From contig CAVTYY010000003.1 of NCBI GenBank assembly GCA_963739045.1, positions 21,548 to 85,547 on the forward strand: 64,000 nucleotides of DNA. Reading direction: 5' to 3'. The notes below the pieces were generated by a model, which made no database searches, was not told the origin of the DNA, and saw only the letters and a program-made list of their open reading frames with translations. The DNA is from Halobacillus_B sp963739045. GTDB lineage: Bacteria > Bacillota > Bacilli > Bacillales > Halobacillaceae. Below are positions 27,047 to 35,692 of the stretch, piece by piece (the stretch's first letter is position 1; every line of letters starts with the position of its first letter). The position numbers were made by a program, and so were the translations under genes.

Positions 27047-27258
27047 CGAATCATCACCTCTTTGCGTTCTATCATTTATTATGGTTGTAAAAGAGATGAA
27101 AAGTAAAGATACCTCTAGTTGCCAGGCCTGCAACCTTAAGTTGCCTTGCTGAGTTCCTCGTTTATTCCTTCAGAAGTTACGGGTTCGCTCAAAAAAAGAG
27201 CAGCGATCTTTGAATGAATAATCGCCGCACTTCCGTGAAATTATTTGAACGAAATAAA

Positions 27259-27339
27259 CTAAAAGAATAGGGCTTTCACTCCAAGAAATATCCCCACCCC
27301 TAATGCGAAACCAGACATTCTAATGATCAACTGCTTCAT
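27259..27339 (-). CDS. 26-residue hydrophobic peptide
   Basis: MKQLIIRMSGFALGVGIFLG and then VKALFF, a short basic head and one hydrophobic helix. A near-perfect AGGAGGGG site lies 7 bases before the ATG. Very small, but the site and composition support translation. No family is recognised. Confidence 0.55.
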   Translation of the reverse strand: MKQLIIRMSGFALGVGIFLGVKALFF

Positions 27340-27419
27340 TTACATGCCCCTCCTGAACATTGTTTCATTTTATGTATCGTGTATCTCACAGTAAGTGTAC
27401 TTTAGTCATAAGAGATCCC

Positions 27420-28007
27420 TTAATCATTCAATCCTTTTCCGTTTAGAATGGGCTGGACATATTTTTCAATTCTTGAAACTCGGGTTTTGGATTGTTTGGC
27501 TTTTGAAAAGTAAAGCGAGTAGGCTCTTTGGCGTCCAGGTGTTAACTCTTCAAAAGCGGTTTTTAATTCAGGCATTTCATTGAATTTATCTTGAAGTTCT
27601 TCAGGAATCTCGATTTCTTTCTTCATTTCTACTTCCAAACCGGCTTTTTCTACTTCAATGGCTTCATCTACATAGTCTTTAATAATGTTTTCCATTTCAT
27701 TGATTTGCTGAAGGTTAGTGAAGCGAATCTGGCGTGCGGCTTGAACATTCTCCGTTTGCTGAATCAGGATGCCGTGAGGATCTTTTAACAAGGCTCCTTT
27801 GTGAAATAGAAGAGCGCAGTATTCTTTAAATCCATGCATTAACACGACGTTTTTATTCTGAACCGTGTAACAAGGCTTCCCCCACTTAAATTCTTCAGTC
27901 ACCTCACAGTCCATAATGATGGTGCGCAGCTTCTTAAATTCTTCCTGCCAGTTCTTCGGTTTGCTTAAGAATTGATCGACCTTAGGATTCGTTTTGCTAT
28001 CGGTCAT
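27420..28007 (-). CDS. YdeI-like family protein (DUF1801/YdeI)
   Basis: 195 residues. The N-terminal half is a DUF1801-like domain (LRTIIMDCEVTEEFKWGKPCYTVQNKNVVLMHGFKEYCALLFHKG) and the C-terminal part has the YdeI/OmpD-associated signature (FEELTPGRQRAYSLYFSKAKQSKTRVSRIEKYV). Family role is not settled. The gene stands alone. Confidence 0.9.
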   Translation of the reverse strand: MTDSKTNPKVDQFLSKPKNWQEEFKKLRTIIMDCEVTEEFKWGKPCYTVQNKNVVLMHGFKEYCALLFHKGALLKDPHGILIQQTENVQAARQIRFTNLQQINEMENIIKDYVDEAIEVEKAGLEVEMKKEIEIPEELQDKFNEMPELKTAFEELTPGRQRAYSLYFSKAKQSKTRVSRIEKYVQPILNGKGLND

Positions 28008-28286
28008 TTTAAAGACCCTCCTTTGAATTTTTTACTACGTGTATGTCAGTGTGATCTTACTCTATAGCGCTAATATAAGTGTACCATTTTACAGTATTTA
28101 TAGAGGAGGAAGATTCTATTCATAAGGATCTTGCCCTGAGAAATGCAAATGGCAAATAGCGTGGCTACTAGAGTTCATATTGCCTAGTAAATGGGTTACA
28201 ATGGAATTAGAAAATACCTAGTCTGTTGTATTTTATCCTTTTGTGCAAACAAAGAAGAAATACAGTGGCAGAATGGGGAGATGAAA

Positions 28287-28676
28287 ATGGAAAGAATTAT
28301 TTTATTCGATGGCGAGTGCAACTTCTGCGATCAAAGTGTGCAATTTATTATCAAAAGAGATCCAGAAGGACAGTTTAAATTCGCTTCGCTGCAAAGTGAT
28401 AGTGGACAGGAGTTATTGAAGCAGCACAATGCCCCAGGAGACATCGATAGTTTTGTTCTCATAGAAGATCAGCATTGCTATTTCAAATCATCCGCAGCCT
28501 TGAGAGTGTGCAAACATTTGAAAGGATGGTGGAAGCTGACTTATGCCCTCTTAGTTGTTCCGCGGCCGGTAAGAGATTTCGTCTATGAGATTATTGCCAG
28601 GAACCGGTATAAGTGGTTCGGGAAGAAGGAAAGCTGTATGTTACCTTCCCCTGAGGAGAGACGGCGATTCTTATAA
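28287..28676 (+). CDS. DCC-family thiol-disulfide oxidoreductase
   Basis: 129 residues (MERIILFDGECNFCDQSVQF). The N-terminal DGECNFC carries the CxxC redox pair that names the DUF393/DCC family; the C-terminal region PRPVRDFVYEIIARNRYKWFG is also typical. The start at 28287 has GGGGAG at six bases. An upstream extension to 28191 has no support. Confidence 0.93.
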   Translation: MERIILFDGECNFCDQSVQFIIKRDPEGQFKFASLQSDSGQELLKQHNAPGDIDSFVLIEDQHCYFKSSAALRVCKHLKGWWKLTYALLVVPRPVRDFVYEIIARNRYKWFGKKESCMLPSPEERRRFL

Positions 28677-28724
28677 CAGCGGAATTGAACGGATAAAGAA
28701 CTACTTTTACAAAGCGGAGGGGAT

Positions 28725-28901
28725 TTGATTACACATCGGTGGAAGAGTTTTCTGTTTGTGATGTTGGGAGTAGCCGTAGGGATCCAGATTGTGAGTCTAT
28801 TTAAAACGGGAGAATTAAATATAGAAGCCCTTGGTTCTTTAATGGCGGTGACTTTCTTGATCGTTCTCTTTAATTTAGGATTCAATTTGTATAAAAAATA
28901 G
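28725..28901 (+). CDS. small membrane protein
   Basis: 58 residues, TTG start after GCGGAGGGG. Two hydrophobic helices (residues about 8-24 and 35-54) with a basic end (NLYKK). It lies between the DCC gene and the lipoprotein gene at 28943, probably in one transcript. Family unknown. Confidence 0.55.
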   Translation: MITHRWKSFLFVMLGVAVGIQIVSLFKTGELNIEALGSLMAVTFLIVLFNLGFNLYKK

Positions 28902-28942
28902 TTTCCCCTGCTTATCTATTTTTTTTGAAAAGGAAGGGTTCC

Positions 28943-29443
28943 ATGCGTTATGCCATTGTTGTGAGCCTCTTTATGCTTCTCGTAGCGGCAGGTTGTGGTA
29001 ACAAACAAACTTCATTTCAATATGAAGAGGCATTCTCCACTGAGAAAGCTGCTGTACATCATTTTCTTCAAGAGGAAAATCCCTGGAATGTAGTTGAAAA
29101 AGTGGTCACAGTGGAGAACAATCACTTCTACATCGTTCGATCTGGTGGATACAGTGTATATGGAATAGCTCACAAAAACGGCAAGTATGCGGTGGTGAAG
29201 CTCACGGCAACCCTTGCTGGTGAGGCAGGCGGTGCGGAATTCACAGCATCTAATGAGAAGGACCTCACCTTCTATTTTACCGACGATCTTGATAAACTGA
29301 ATATCTCAGCTAGATCGAATTATGCATTTCACCCTATTCTTTCAGATCGTTCCTATGCAGCGTTAAGTGAAGGGCATACTTTAGAAGGAATCAATCAAGA
29401 AATGCCAGTGGATGTGATTCAGTCCACAGAAACGGTTCAATAG
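28943..29443 (+). CDS. hypothetical lipoprotein
   Basis: 166 residues (MRYAIVVSLFMLLVAAGC). Signal peptide with lipobox VAAGC; the mature domain is a small alpha/beta fold of unknown family. AAGGAAGGG lies upstream of ATG at 28943, and the TTG at 28925 is less likely. Confidence 0.78.
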   Translation: MRYAIVVSLFMLLVAAGCGNKQTSFQYEEAFSTEKAAVHHFLQEENPWNVVEKVVTVENNHFYIVRSGGYSVYGIAHKNGKYAVVKLTATLAGEAGGAEFTASNEKDLTFYFTDDLDKLNISARSNYAFHPILSDRSYAALSEGHTLEGINQEMPVDVIQSTETVQ

Positions 29444-29508
29444 AACTTCACCCGTGCTTGCAAAAAAACTCAGCTTAATGAAACACTATCCTTTAGGAGG
29501 CAGAAACT

Positions 29509-29892
29509 ATGAAAGTTATCGTTACCAGTCTATTCGTCGAAGATCAGGACAAGGCCCTGCAGTTTTATTCAGAGAAGCTCGATTTTGTTAAAAAGCAGGA
29601 CGTACCGATCGGAGAATATAGATGGATCACACTCGTTTCTCCTGAGGAGGAAAATGGAACCGAAGTATTGCTGGAACCGAATAACCATCCGGCAGCGAAA
29701 GAGTTTCAACAGAAGATTTTCAAAGAAGGCATTCCGTCAACGATGTTTGGCGTAGAAGATGTGCGCAAAGAGTTCGAACGATTAAGAGGGCTCGGCGTTG
29801 AGTTTACAATGGAACCGACCGAAATGGGAGAGGTTACTATGGCAATCTTTGATGATACATGCGGCAACTTGATTCAAATCGTACAGCAGTAA
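29509..29892 (+). CDS. VOC family protein (glyoxalase-like)
   Basis: 127 residues. Two betaalphabetabetabeta modules: KVIVTSLFVEDQDKALQFYSEKLDF at the N-terminus and EDVRKEFERLRGLGVEF followed by the closing FDDTCGNLIQIVQ. The Glu near the end of the first module and in the last strand could bind a metal. Substrate unknown. AGGAGG precedes ATG. It may be cotranscribed with the ydhG-like gene that follows. Confidence 0.92.
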   Translation: MKVIVTSLFVEDQDKALQFYSEKLDFVKKQDVPIGEYRWITLVSPEEENGTEVLLEPNNHPAAKEFQQKIFKEGIPSTMFGVEDVRKEFERLRGLGVEFTMEPTEMGEVTMAIFDDTCGNLIQIVQQ

Positions 29893-29923
29893 CTGCACAG
29901 AGCTAATTATGGGAGGGAATCGG

Positions 29924-30295
29924 ATGGCAATTTTTACAGAATTTCTGGAGAAGATCGAGCAGCCGCAGCACCGGGAACGAACGGAAGAAGTGTTAAACTG
30001 GGTAGCTGAGAAATACCCTGATTTAGAGCGTGTAGTCAAGTGGAATCAGCCGATGTTTACCGATCACGGCACGTTTATTATTGGCTTCAGCACATCCAAA
30101 CAGCATTTGGCTGTTGCTCCTGAAAGGGCGGGAATTCTTCAATTTTCAGATGACATTAACCAGGCAGGCTATGAGCACACCAAACAGCTGGTGCGTTTTC
30201 CGTGGGACAAGTCAGTTGATTATTCCCTGCTTGAGAAAATGATCGAGTTTAATATTTCGGATAAAGCGGACTGTTCTACTTTTTGGCGGAAATAA
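29924..30295 (+). CDS. ydhG: YdhG-like iron chaperone (frataxin-like, DUF1801)
   Basis: 123 residues. It matches Bacillus subtilis YdhG (also called Fra) over the full length: IEQPQHRERTEEVLNWV, VVKWNQPMFTDHGTFIIGFS, KQHLAVAPERAGI and the end FNISDKADCSTFWRK. YdhG supplies iron for Fe-S cluster and haem assembly. The start at 29924 has GGGAGGG upstream. It lies 31 bases after the VOC gene. Confidence 0.93.
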   Translation: MAIFTEFLEKIEQPQHRERTEEVLNWVAEKYPDLERVVKWNQPMFTDHGTFIIGFSTSKQHLAVAPERAGILQFSDDINQAGYEHTKQLVRFPWDKSVDYSLLEKMIEFNISDKADCSTFWRK

Positions 30296-30316
30296 TAAAG
30301 CAATCTTAAAATAACA

Positions 30317-30345
30317 TTGACTTTTAGGATGCCTATAAGTATGAT
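30317..30345 (+). promoter_or_regulatory. sigma-A promoter of the tyrS leader
   Basis: TTGACT (30317) and TATGAT (30340) with a 17-base spacer, about 30 bases before the start of the T-box leader. Confidence 0.75.
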
Positions 30346-30374
30346 AATTCTAATTTAATAAAAAACAGCTGTGA

Positions 30375-30610
30375 CAGAAACAAGTAGTATAGATATCCCT
30401 GTTTCCAGAGAGTCGATGGTGCTGCAAATCGATATACATATCTATATGAATTACCTTCTTGAGCTTCTAGTACGAAAGCATTCTGAGTGAGTAGTAGTAG
30501 ACGGTGAATCCGATATCTAATAGAGGGGAAGATGAGTACATCTCATTCTTCAACTTGGGTGGTAACGCGTGTTCAAGGCACGTCCCATGATAGGGGCGTG
30601 TCTTTTTTGT
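30375..30610 (+). promoter_or_regulatory. T-box riboswitch leader of tyrS
   Basis: The T-box sequence TGGGTGGTAACGCG is at 30556-30569, followed by a terminator (stem gcacgtccc/ggggcgtgt, then TTTTTT at 30603-30608). The leader is about 240 bases and begins in a stem I-like region near 30400. A possible Tyr specifier is TAC at 30452, but I could not fix it. Uncharged tRNA-Tyr should bind the leader and form the antiterminator, so tyrS is expressed when tyrosyl-tRNA is scarce. Confidence 0.9.
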
Positions 30611-30632
30611 TTTATAAAAGGGGGACTAGTAA

Positions 30633-31883
30633 ATGGAATATATTGATCAGTTAAACGGGGAGCAGCTTAAGGAACTGGAAAATCAATACGCACTCTTATC
30701 GTATGGAACCGAGAATATTATTCCAGAAGCGGAGTTCAAAGAAAAGCTGGCGAAGTCTATCAAAGAGAACCAGCCGCTAAAAGTGAAATTAGGACTGGAC
30801 CCAACCGCTCCCGATGTTCATATCGGACATACAGTGGTCCTTAACAAATTGAAACAATTCCAGACGTGCGGCCACAAGATTCAGCTCATTATTGGTGATT
30901 TCACCGGTAAAATCGGAGACCCTACGGGAAAGGCTGACGCAAGAAAGGCTCTGACCGATGAAGAGGTTCGTCATAATGCGAAAACGTACTTCGAACAATT
31001 TGGAAAGATCATAGATATGAACGCCGTCGAACTTCATTACAATTCCCAATGGTTATCAAAAGTAGGTTTCACAGAAGTCCTGCAGCTGGCGAGTCAAGTG
31101 ACTGTCGCCCGTATGCTGGAACGAAATGATTTCCATAATCGATACCAGACGAACAAACCGATCTACCTTCACGAGTTTTTCTATCCCGTGATGCAAGGGT
31201 ACGATTCTCACATGTTAGCATCTGATATTGAACTAGGCGGCACGGACCAGGAATTTAATGTGCTGTTCGGTCGACAGATTCAGGAACAATTTGGTCAGGA
31301 AAAACAAGTGGTCCTGCTCCTTCCCTTGATCGAAGGATTGGATGGAGTAGAAAAGATGTCCAAATCCAAGAACAACTATATTGGCATTGATGAACACCCG
31401 AACGACATCTTTGGCAAAACGATGTCGATTCCAGACGAACTTATTATGAAATATTTCAAATTGACTTCGAACCTTTCCATTGACGAAGTATCCCAAATAG
31501 AAACGCAGCTTGAAAACGGCACTCTTCATCCAAAAGATGCCAAAGCCCGGCTCGCGTATTCATTTGTGGAGATGCTTTATGACAAAGACGAAGCGGAAAA
31601 GAGTCAGGCACACTTTGCTGCCGTATTTCAAAAAAATAAAATGCCTGATGACATGCCGGAAGTTGTCTGGGATAAAGGAGCCAGCATTGGCATCGTAGAA
31701 ATAGTACGTGAGCTTGATTTATTACCTTCGAAAAGTGAAGTCAGGCGAATGATAAAAAATGGCGGGATTCGCATCAACCAGGAGAAAATTATGGATCCAT
31801 TAGCGACGATCCATGTTGTGGACGAGATGGTCGTTCAAGTTGGGAAAAGGAAATTTGTGAAGCTGATCTTAAGGAATGGATAA
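30633..31883 (+). CDS. tyrS: tyrosyl-tRNA synthetase, TyrZ type
   Basis: 416 residues. Charges tRNA-Tyr with tyrosine in the cytoplasm. The class I signatures are HIGH (63-66, DVHIGHTVVL) and KMSKS (241-245), and an S4 RNA-binding domain forms the C-terminus (SKSEVRRMIKNGGIRIN). The canonical KMSKS motif and the sequence of the ATP-binding half fit the TyrZ-type enzymes of Bacillus, not the main TyrS, whose motif is KFGKT. Expression is controlled by the T-box leader upstream. Confidence 0.95.
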   Translation: MEYIDQLNGEQLKELENQYALLSYGTENIIPEAEFKEKLAKSIKENQPLKVKLGLDPTAPDVHIGHTVVLNKLKQFQTCGHKIQLIIGDFTGKIGDPTGKADARKALTDEEVRHNAKTYFEQFGKIIDMNAVELHYNSQWLSKVGFTEVLQLASQVTVARMLERNDFHNRYQTNKPIYLHEFFYPVMQGYDSHMLASDIELGGTDQEFNVLFGRQIQEQFGQEKQVVLLLPLIEGLDGVEKMSKSKNNYIGIDEHPNDIFGKTMSIPDELIMKYFKLTSNLSIDEVSQIETQLENGTLHPKDAKARLAYSFVEMLYDKDEAEKSQAHFAAVFQKNKMPDDMPEVVWDKGASIGIVEIVRELDLLPSKSEVRRMIKNGGIRINQEKIMDPLATIHVVDEMVVQVGKRKFVKLILRNG

Positions 31884-32127
31884 GATAAGTAGATATAATT
31901 TTTTTAATAGAGGAGCACTGCTGCCTATTTTTCTAAAAAAATGAGTCTATAGAATTGATGCACTGCTTGGGTTTTGGCTATTTGCTTCAAATCGGCAAGC
32001 AGGAACGGATGAACAGCTATAACAGCTATTCAGGCGATAAGCGGAGTTTAATAACCCTCCTTCTGATATAATTCAGATTATAATAACAAAACCGTATTAA
32101 AAATCGAATAGAGGAGTGTGTGTAACT

Positions 32128-32598
32128 TTGAATAGAATGGACTTAGCCGTATTCGTTCTCGAGTCAACGTTTGAGAAGGACAGTTGGTATCCACCGCTTA
32201 AAGATGCTTTAGAAGGAATGACAGCAGCACAAGCCTGCTGGAAACCAAGTGGGGAGGCAGTCAATTCAATCTGGGATAATGTGAACCATCTTATCTATTA
32301 CAAAGAGCGGCTTGTGGCCAACTTGCAGGGGCAAGAGTGGGCGAAGACTCTCTCTAATGATGAGACGTTTAATCTTATGGAACAATCCCACGATGATGAA
32401 GAATGGGATGAGGTGGTTAAGCGTGCAAAGAACGCTCATCACAGTTTAAGGGAGTTGTTGACCAGCACTTCTAAGGAGGAGCTTCATCGTTATTCAACGG
32501 AAGCTGAGTTGGCAGATTTCATTACTCACGAATCTTATCATACGGGGCAAATTATTCAATTAAGGAAACTGCAGGGGTCGTGGCCCTCCCACAGTTGA
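32128..32598 (+). CDS. DinB-like protein
   Basis: 156 residues from the TTG at 32128 (MNRMDLAVFVLE); a GTG at 32116 is inside the GAGGAG site. Helix-bundle pattern with NHLIYYKERL and THESYHTGQIIQLRKLQG; His in both give DinB-type metal ligands. Closest to the DinB/DUF1569 group. Role unknown. Confidence 0.88.
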   Translation: MNRMDLAVFVLESTFEKDSWYPPLKDALEGMTAAQACWKPSGEAVNSIWDNVNHLIYYKERLVANLQGQEWAKTLSNDETFNLMEQSHDDEEWDEVVKRAKNAHHSLRELLTSTSKEELHRYSTEAELADFITHESYHTGQIIQLRKLQGSWPSHS

Positions 32599-32827
32599 AA
32601 CCGAATTAGTTTGAAAACAGGGGTGCACAGCACTCTGTTTATTTTGGAGAGGAAATAGTTTTCGATCATGAGTAAATGCAGCCCCTGAAAGCAGTATTTC
32701 TTATACCCATAGACATGTGCCAATAAAGGCACGCAATTTACACTATGCGCCCGACTTTTATTATCAAAGCCTTCCTAGTTTCTCAACTTTATTTAATACT
32801 TTGCACTCTATGGAGGAGGAACCACAT

Positions 32828-33133
32828 ATGAGTAAGTTTGGTTTATATGGAAAGTTCATCGTGGAAGAAGGCAAGCGGGAGGCATTCGTTGATATCCTTC
32901 TGGAGGCAGCAGAATCCATGCAAGACTTGGATGATTGCGAAATTTATCTCGTTAACACCTCTGATGACGAACCGAACTCTGTTTTTGTATACGAAGTGTG
33001 GAGCAATGAACGAGCTCATCAAGAATCTTTATCGCTAGAAGGTGCACAAGCATTAATTAGCCGGGCGAAACCAATGATTACAGGAATGGAGCGGATCAGT
33101 TCTGGGAAAGTAAAGGGAGGAAAAGGGCTGTAA
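32828..33133 (+). CDS. antibiotic biosynthesis monooxygenase-like protein (ABM)
   Basis: 101 residues (MSKFGLYGKFIVEEGKREAF). The ferredoxin-like ABM pattern is seen in LLEAAESMQDLDDCEIYLVNTSDD and VYEVWSNERAHQESLSLEG. Related enzymes include quinol monooxygenases such as YgiN. ATG at 32828 has GGAGGAGG upstream; the longer frame from 32717 is not supported. Confidence 0.9.
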   Translation: MSKFGLYGKFIVEEGKREAFVDILLEAAESMQDLDDCEIYLVNTSDDEPNSVFVYEVWSNERAHQESLSLEGAQALISRAKPMITGMERISSGKVKGGKGL

Positions 33134-33734
33134 TGTGACTGGGGTGCTCATTGAACTTTAAGTAATGCTTAGTTTACATGTTAAAATAAATTCTTGCAGA
33201 TCGTGATTCCTCATTTACTTCCATGCTTTGTATCTTTGTAAGTATCTTAGAGCAATATGGATACAAGGAAAAACTGACCATAATAAAAGCTTGAGTTTTT
33301 CTAACTGAGGGAAATCATAAGGTGGGGATAGATTTATTGGTGAACGGCTGATTTTAAGTTCTTAAAAGTGATCCAGTCAAGCGTCTATGTAGGTATGCTT
33401 CTACGAATAGAACGGACTTGTAATAGGGATCCACAGCTAAAGTGGCGTTAAGAAGTTCATGCTTAGAAGTGTTAGTGAAAAAGCAGCCATGGAAACGGAT
33501 GTTCCAGTGTTGATAGTCAAATAAACATGTTCAACTAGGAGCAATTCTTATAGAGGATTGCTCCTATTAGATGAAGGTGATGCAATAATTTGGATCGAAT
33601 CGAACCCAAATATTCTCAACATGACATGGTAGCAGACTTGTTAAAATTTTCTAACCAAAAAATGCACACAATAAACGTATGGTAAACTTATTGAATAGTA
33701 AGACTATTATCTATAAGAAGGAGACTTAAATACT
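33134..33734. other. 600-base intergenic region
   Basis: No ORF with a ribosome binding site is convincing. A hairpin aggagcaat/attgctcct (33537-33565) may be an end-of-transcript structure. No repeats or promoters are clear. Confidence 0.5.
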
Positions 33735-34115
33735 ATGATTTGGAAACCTGAAGGCTATTCTTCTGTGTCCCCGTATTTAGTTGTAAAGGATGCTCGCGCA
33801 TTGATCACCTTTTTAAAGAATGTATTTGATGGAGTAGAATTGCGGTGTTATCAACGTTCTGATGGTTCAATTATGCATGCAGAAGTAAAGGTTGATGACA
33901 GTGTTGTCATGTTGGGACAATCTACAGACAAATGGGGTGCTTCTCCATCGAATTTGCACGTTTACGTAAAGGATAGTCAGGAGACTTACCAGCGGGCTAT
34001 CAAAGCGGGGGCAGAGTCTGTCCAGGAACCATCTATAAAAGAAGGAGACCCGGATCGAAGGGGTGGAGTGAAAGACCCCTCTGGTAATACTTGGTGGATG
34101 TCTACGCAGTTATAG
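33735..34115 (+). CDS. VOC/PhnB-like protein
   Basis: 126 residues. Pattern SVSPYLVVKDARALITFLKNVFDGVE at the start, GSIMHAEVKVDDSVVMLG in the middle, and DPDRRGGVKDPSGNTWWMSTQ at the end is that of the PhnB-like branch of the VOC superfamily. Metal ligands H and E are present in part. It stands alone; function is not known. Confidence 0.92.
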   Translation: MIWKPEGYSSVSPYLVVKDARALITFLKNVFDGVELRCYQRSDGSIMHAEVKVDDSVVMLGQSTDKWGASPSNLHVYVKDSQETYQRAIKAGAESVQEPSIKEGDPDRRGGVKDPSGNTWWMSTQL

Positions 34116-34127
34116 TAGGTGAAATTT

Positions 34128-34445
34128 TAATGGATATGGTGATAAACGCAATCTGTTTTTTTGATCCACGACAATTACGTGGTTAAACGTCCAACTTCGG
34201 CATATAAATGTTCGATTTGATTCTCATAATCCTCCTTGATCTGATTAACCTTCTTATGGTTGGTTTCAAATATTTGTGGCATTTGTTCTAGAGCTGCTTT
34301 ACGCCATTGACGTAATTGGTTCACATGAAAGCCATGGACGGAAGAAAACTCAGACATGGACTATTCTTCTTTTAGAATTTCCAGCACGAATTTTGATTTA
34401 AATTCTGATGTATATCTTTTTCCTTCTTTTACCCATAAACCTACT
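34128..34445 (-). pseudogene. IS3-family transposase OrfA remnant
   Basis: One minus-strand frame reads YTSEFKSKFVLEILKEE, a TAG, then MSEFSSVHGFHVNQLRQWRKAALE, the linker HLYAEVGRLTT, a TAA, then LSWIKKT. This is IS3 OrfA (HTH-21 domain plus leucine zipper) with two in-frame stops, probably a K and a Q codon changed. No OrfB remains and no terminal inverted repeats are seen. It is a dead fragment of an insertion sequence. Confidence 0.8.
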
Positions 34446-34625
34446 TTAACATCTCCTCAATTAGTGTATGAAATTATGGGTCTACTATATCAGGCTTTTT
34501 CAACTTTTTCTTTACTAAAAAATCCACGCTTCTTCGTTAACAAATATTACAAATGACCAGATAGAGGGTTATGGAGAAAAATGTAGAATACTTACCTATA
34601 CTACTAATTGATAGGAGAAGTGAAC

Positions 34626-35144
34626 ATGGGAAATACAGCCTTACTTGTTATCGACACGCAAAATGAAATGTTTGATGAAAGTAATCCGGTTTATAAGAGT
34701 GAACAGTTACTTGAAAATATTCAAGCACTAAGCGAAAAGGCAAGGTCCGCTAACGTACCCGTTGTTTACATTCAGCATAATGATGGAGGTCTGGTGGAGG
34801 GGACTCACTTCTGGGAAATTCATCCATCGATCAGCCCGAAAGAGGGAGAAGCAGTGATTCAGAAATGGACCCCGGATTCCTTCCATGAAACCAGTCTCCA
34901 TGACGAATTAAAAAACAAGGGGATCCAGAATCTTATACTGACCGGAAATCAAACCGAAATGTGTGTGGACACGACTTGCCGCCGGGCGTTCAGCCTCGGC
35001 TATGATGTGACGGTTGTTAAAGATGCCCATGGAACCTGGGATTCCGATTCCTTACGAGCAGAACAAATTATTGAACACCACAATCGCGTGCTGAGAAGTT
35101 TCGCTGAGATCAAAGCAGCAAGCGAAATTGAGTTCGTCGATTAG
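34626..35144 (+). CDS. isochorismatase-family cysteine hydrolase
   Basis: 172 residues. Catalytic D10 (ALLVIDTQNEMF), K in VIQKWTPDSFHET and C in GNQTEMCVDTTCR make the full triad. The closest annotated members are generic cysteine hydrolases; substrate unknown. The start at 34626 has AGGAGA upstream. It is a separate gene from the member at 12096, with low identity between them. Confidence 0.92.
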   Translation: MGNTALLVIDTQNEMFDESNPVYKSEQLLENIQALSEKARSANVPVVYIQHNDGGLVEGTHFWEIHPSISPKEGEAVIQKWTPDSFHETSLHDELKNKGIQNLILTGNQTEMCVDTTCRRAFSLGYDVTVVKDAHGTWDSDSLRAEQIIEHHNRVLRSFAEIKAASEIEFVD

Positions 35145-35249
35145 AACATTAAATAGGATAAACACAGAAAGCTGAGAACTGTTTGATCTAACCAAGGTAC
35201 ATCGTTATCTAAAGTTTTCATCTCTTACAGATCAAAGGAGCTGAATACC

Positions 35250-35654
35250 ATGAGTACACAACTTACGCCTTTTCTAGTGCTCGACGGCAAAGCTGGAGAA
35301 GCGGCTAATTACTATCAACAGGTTTTAGGTGCGGAACTTCTTGCCCTAACCACTTATAAGGATATGCCTGAACCTGTTGAAGATCATTTGAAGGATCGAG
35401 TAGCTTACGCCAAACTGCACGTAGGGGATAGCGATCTTATGCTTTCCGATACGAATGGGGTCCCAATTAGTCGAGGGAACCACGTTACGATTTGTATAAC
35501 GACTCAAGATACTGAACAATCACGACAAATTTTTGAAGAATTTAAGCGAGAGGGGAAAGTGAATGTCGAGCTAACCGAAACTTCCTTTAGTCCGGCTTTC
35601 GCCAATGTCACTGATAGATATGGCGTCACTTTTCAAATTCTTACTGAAGAGTAA
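35250..35654 (+). CDS. VOC/PhnB-like protein
   Basis: 134 residues: TQLTPFLVLDGKAGEAANYYQ at the start, AKLHVGDSDLMLSDTNG in the middle, and FANVTDRYGVTFQILTEE at the end. These are the signature strands of PhnB-type VOC proteins, which in many bacteria serve undefined roles. AAAGGAGC precedes ATG. It is followed 38 bases later by a larger relative, so the two are likely one unit. Confidence 0.93.
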   Translation: MSTQLTPFLVLDGKAGEAANYYQQVLGAELLALTTYKDMPEPVEDHLKDRVAYAKLHVGDSDLMLSDTNGVPISRGNHVTICITTQDTEQSRQIFEEFKREGKVNVELTETSFSPAFANVTDRYGVTFQILTEE

Positions 35655-35692
35655 TCATTTCCAATATCATGGTTCAATTAGGAGGAACAGTT

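Noticed and set aside
33591..33683. 30-codon ORF LDRIEPKYSQHDMVADLLKF
   Set aside because: No ribosome site and no family; noted only because the region is otherwise empty.
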